Assembly: GCA_900708905.1 (NCBI GenBank)
Contig: CAADRB010000046.1
Location: forward strand, 870,298-934,297
From: Hymenolepis diminuta
Lineage: Eukaryota; Platyhelminthes; Cestoda; Cyclophyllidea; Hymenolepididae
DNA length: 64,000 nucleotides
Direction of reading: 5' to 3'
Shown here: in pieces, positions 61,146 to 64,000 of the stretch
Layout: each line of letters starts with the position of its first letter
Position numbering within the stretch: position 1 is the stretch's first letter
Program-made: the position numbers and the translations under genes
Notes under the pieces: model-generated
Told to the model about the DNA's origin: nothing
What the model saw: the letters and a program-made list of their open reading frames with translations, nothing else
Database searches by the model: none

Positions 61146-62480
61146 ATGGATTCTTCAACCAATCCGGCAACTTCACAAATTTTTGTCGCAATATGCCTAC
61201 TTGCTTTCACCATCGGCACGGGTATGTCTGCCTTTTATTCTAATTTTTGCAAATTCCCGTTCAATGGTTTGTTTTATCATTTAATATAAGGTAAAGCTTG
61301 GAGCAATCTTCGCTTATCAAATGAATAGAATGACTAGTATTAGTTGGTCAGAGTGAGATCCGTTCCGTTAGAATGGCTCTAAGACGACCCTCCTTTCCAA
61401 ATATCCATCGCAATACAAATTTCTTCAAAATGGTCCTGAAAATACAAACTCATTGATGATAATTACAGTTATCTAACAGATAATCTATATCGGTAATCTA
61501 AGGCCTTACTGACATATTTTCTCAAAGAAGCAAACTATGCTCAGACTCTCTTTTCCATAGAGGTTCTTACTGTTATTCATTTATATAAGTCTGGACTGCT
61601 TTCAGATGGTCCTAAGAGGCTTATCTTTAAGGATAAACAGAAATGCAAAAAATGTATTTTCATAGCCAATTTCACCTGTCTGCTCTTTGTTGTAAGAAAA
61701 AAACAAAAGAATCGAGGTGGTATGACCAAATACGCAATTAATTCATCTGGCCAATAGACTCTGAATAACGTGGACATCAATAAAGCCAAGAACTATGGGG
61801 TCAATTCGTGACATTTGAGTTGTAAAACAGGATATCACACAAATATGAATTTGTGTAAATAAATTCACTTAAAATTCAAATAAAGCTAGGTTCTTGTTGT
61901 TTTGGTTTCATTATCCACTTCTACGCGAACTCCATTTGTATTGCTTTACTGTTCACATGTTCACATGCTTCCCCTGATTAAAATTGCTGTACCATTTAAT
62001 TTAAATGAACAATATATAATCATCGTAATGAATACCTAGGGAAAAAATTTACAAAAAAACACCTTTTCCACTATTGTCATTCCACTTAGGCACCAATTTA
62101 GAGGTTCTTTTATAGGCTTGGTACAAATATTAGTACAAAGAAATAATCAGCATGTATTTTTTCTGAATGGCCTGATATCGTTCCCACAAGGTAACTGTCA
62201 CAGACTGAGTAGGAGTTAAGGTCATGGTAAAAAGTCCTAATAGCTCATTTTGATTCGATGTAGCCCATCGGGATTGGCGGAAAAGTATTAATGTAGCTTC
62301 AAAAGTGGTTATTTATCACATTAGAAGAGAAAAAAGCTCAAAATCGAATTCACAAATACTGCAACAGCAACAGCGAGAGAGAGAGGTAATGGCAGCATAA
62401 GCAGGACTGACTTTTCTCCCTCTCCTCCTTCTCCTACTACAGGCGAGAAAAATCAGGCTGCTAGGCAGCCTCTCTCCTAG
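61146..62480 (+). CDS. Possible two-exon micropeptide with one membrane segment
   Basis: Exon A (61146-61221) starts ATG right after TTCTTAG|GAA and ends at a good donor (G|GTATGTC). It encodes a polar start (MDSSTNPATS) followed by a hydrophobic segment QIFVAICLLAFTIG. The next strong plus-strand acceptor is CTCCTACTACAG at 62442. Joining to 62443 keeps phase and gives EKNQAARQPLS and a stop at 62478-62480, 37 residues in all. Size and layout recall small ER or mitochondrial membrane subunits, but I recognise no family. Exon A could instead splice to exons beyond the window. A promoter and donor at 58466-58721 may feed it. Confidence 0.25.
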
Positions 62481-64000
62481 TTCACCACCCCACAGAAACC
62501 TCAATACGAGAACAAGAATGAGAGAAGGCGAAAGCGAGAAAGACAGCGTTAAATCTGCTGCAGAAGTAGGAGCAGTAAGGGGCTAGTGCAGGAGAAAGTG
62601 GGAGCAAGCAAAAGCGAGAGGAACCCTAACCCGCGGCGTGTCACACCCGTCAGAGCTGTCAGACGCGGTCGACTTTCCCCCTTTCTGTGCTACTGGGAGA
62701 GAGGGAGGGAGAAAGTTAAGGGGGAAGAGGAAGGCTGGCAGTCTACTAGTTGAAGGTGAAGTTTGTTGTGGTAGTGGCTTCGAAAATCGAGCTTGTCAGA
62801 CCTGTCAGTTACTATTGGGTAAATCACCAGAAGGTCTCTGAGGGAGAGAGTGCCAAATGGTAGAACCACACCACCTCCCCAACTGTAGCTTCAGTCCCCA
62901 GTCATCCCAATCCGGAATTGGTACTATCTCGTCTCCTGCCTCAGATAGGATGACACTCACTGACAATTTCTCACCTTTATTACTACTCCTTTCCCTCCGA
63001 AATCTCAAATTCGAGAAATGTTTAGAAGGTTACTTTTCGTCTTTGGACAGTTAACTTTCTTGAAATCCTTTTCTACCTGAAAGAAACTGTAATTAATTCA
63101 AATAAATATGCAGACTTTAAGCCAGACTTGCAATCGGACTAAGAAGTAAAGGGATGAAGTAGCATTTCAAGTTCAGGGTTTCTGTTAACTATATCAAGGA
63201 ATTCACTTGTATTTATAACACGAAATTCCCCTTTAATCTTTAACTTCATTTCACAAAGATGTCCTCTTAGCCTGTTGCTATTGAGAACCATCAAGGCTTT
63301 TTGAGAAATAAATCATAAGTTTCTTATAATACATTTATTAAAATCATTGAATCTCATTAGGATTTTCCCAAGAACCCTCCTGGAAGGAGGTTAATTTAAA
63401 ATCTGACCAAAAGTCAGAGACTTGATTTCCTAGCAACACATTTTATTTGATCATTTATGATTGCAAGCAGAACCGAATAAGTTCGATGTCCTAAAAATTC
63501 TGTAAAATGATAGGGATTAGAAGTCATGATTGAGTAACAGGCCTTCCGTCTTCTTCCTATTGGGCCGGAGCAACTGTAGCCACAGTACATTCCTGTGAGC
63601 ACTTAACACTAACCTAAAGTATTTGGTTGTAACTATGGGCCATTATAACAAATTCTAATGAATTAGCGCAAATGGCGGAATTATTCGATCGCATTGCATT
63701 ACATTCCTTTGTCATTCCTGGTTTTAGACATGAAATAAGCACGACAACTGTGATCCTCCCCCTTTCTGATCAAACTGTAATTACGATATTTCTTATTCGT
63801 ACACTCCCCTATTCTTCCCCCAATTAAACATTTCAACAGTAATAAGGGGGAGCGAAATTTACATTTATACATTCCGTCGTAAGTGTTTTTAAACAAAGCC
63901 CACAAATGAATGCTTCGACTGTAACAAATTCTAAATGCCATAGCCTCATTATTCATATATCCCTCTTTGTGGTTTCCTAGAGTAATACCGATTTTTACTT
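61222..64000. other. Right end of the window, little recognised
   Basis: Apart from the possible second micropeptide exon (62443-62480), I see no conserved coding exon. A GA-rich tract with (GA)n lies at 62374-62385 and a relatively GC-rich block at 62570-62960. The latter could be a promoter or first exon of a gene to the right, but motifs are not decisive. Confidence 0.4.

Overview
This is a fragment of an AT-rich animal genome. It contains multi-exon protein genes, long introns, transposon debris and a 524-bp assembly gap. I think it comes from a flatworm (Platyhelminthes), probably a parasitic one. Introns at the 5' ends of genes are only 30-51 bp, later introns in the same genes reach 1.6-12 kb, acceptors lack the nematode TTTTCAG consensus, and several start codons sit just after an AG that could serve for spliced-leader trans-splicing. 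That assignment is inference. No single open reading frame shows the genes; I rebuilt them by joining exons at GT/AG sites and checking that reading phase was kept at every junction.

Layout. Positions 312-4457 (minus) hold the N-terminal half of SMG5, a nonsense-mediated decay factor, running off the left edge. Positions 4458-15052 are intergenic and contain a decayed Ty3/gypsy retrotransposon (10060-12290). Positions 15053-30873 (plus) carry a ten-exon gene for a 636-residue protein that joins an N-terminal THAP zinc finger to a CtBP-type dehydrogenase-fold co-repressor; its introns hold dispersed repeats, the gap and a dead Tc1/mariner copy. A second gypsy fragment lies at 31500-32210. Positions 40588-41416 (minus) encode TAF9, a histone-fold subunit of TFIID/SAGA. 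Positions 43315-55975 (plus) encode an alpha-endosulfine/ARPP19 protein split by a 12.2-kb intron that contains a tandem repeat of about 490 bp. A TATA/CCAAT/NRF-1-like promoter at 58269-58500 drives a probable noncoding first exon, with a possible small membrane-peptide gene downstream.

The genes do not form one pathway. They are housekeeping or regulatory genes of mRNA decay (SMG5), transcription (TAF9, THAP-CtBP) and mitotic phosphatase control (endosulfine).

The most interesting object is the THAP-CtBP gene. The fusion is known from C. elegans CTBP-1. Here the dehydrogenase half has lost the central glycine of the NAD motif and, by alignment, the catalytic Arg, Glu and His, so it looks like a pseudo-dehydrogenase. 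Its C-terminus carries an eh1-like motif (FSIDTLV), of the type that recruits Groucho/TLE.
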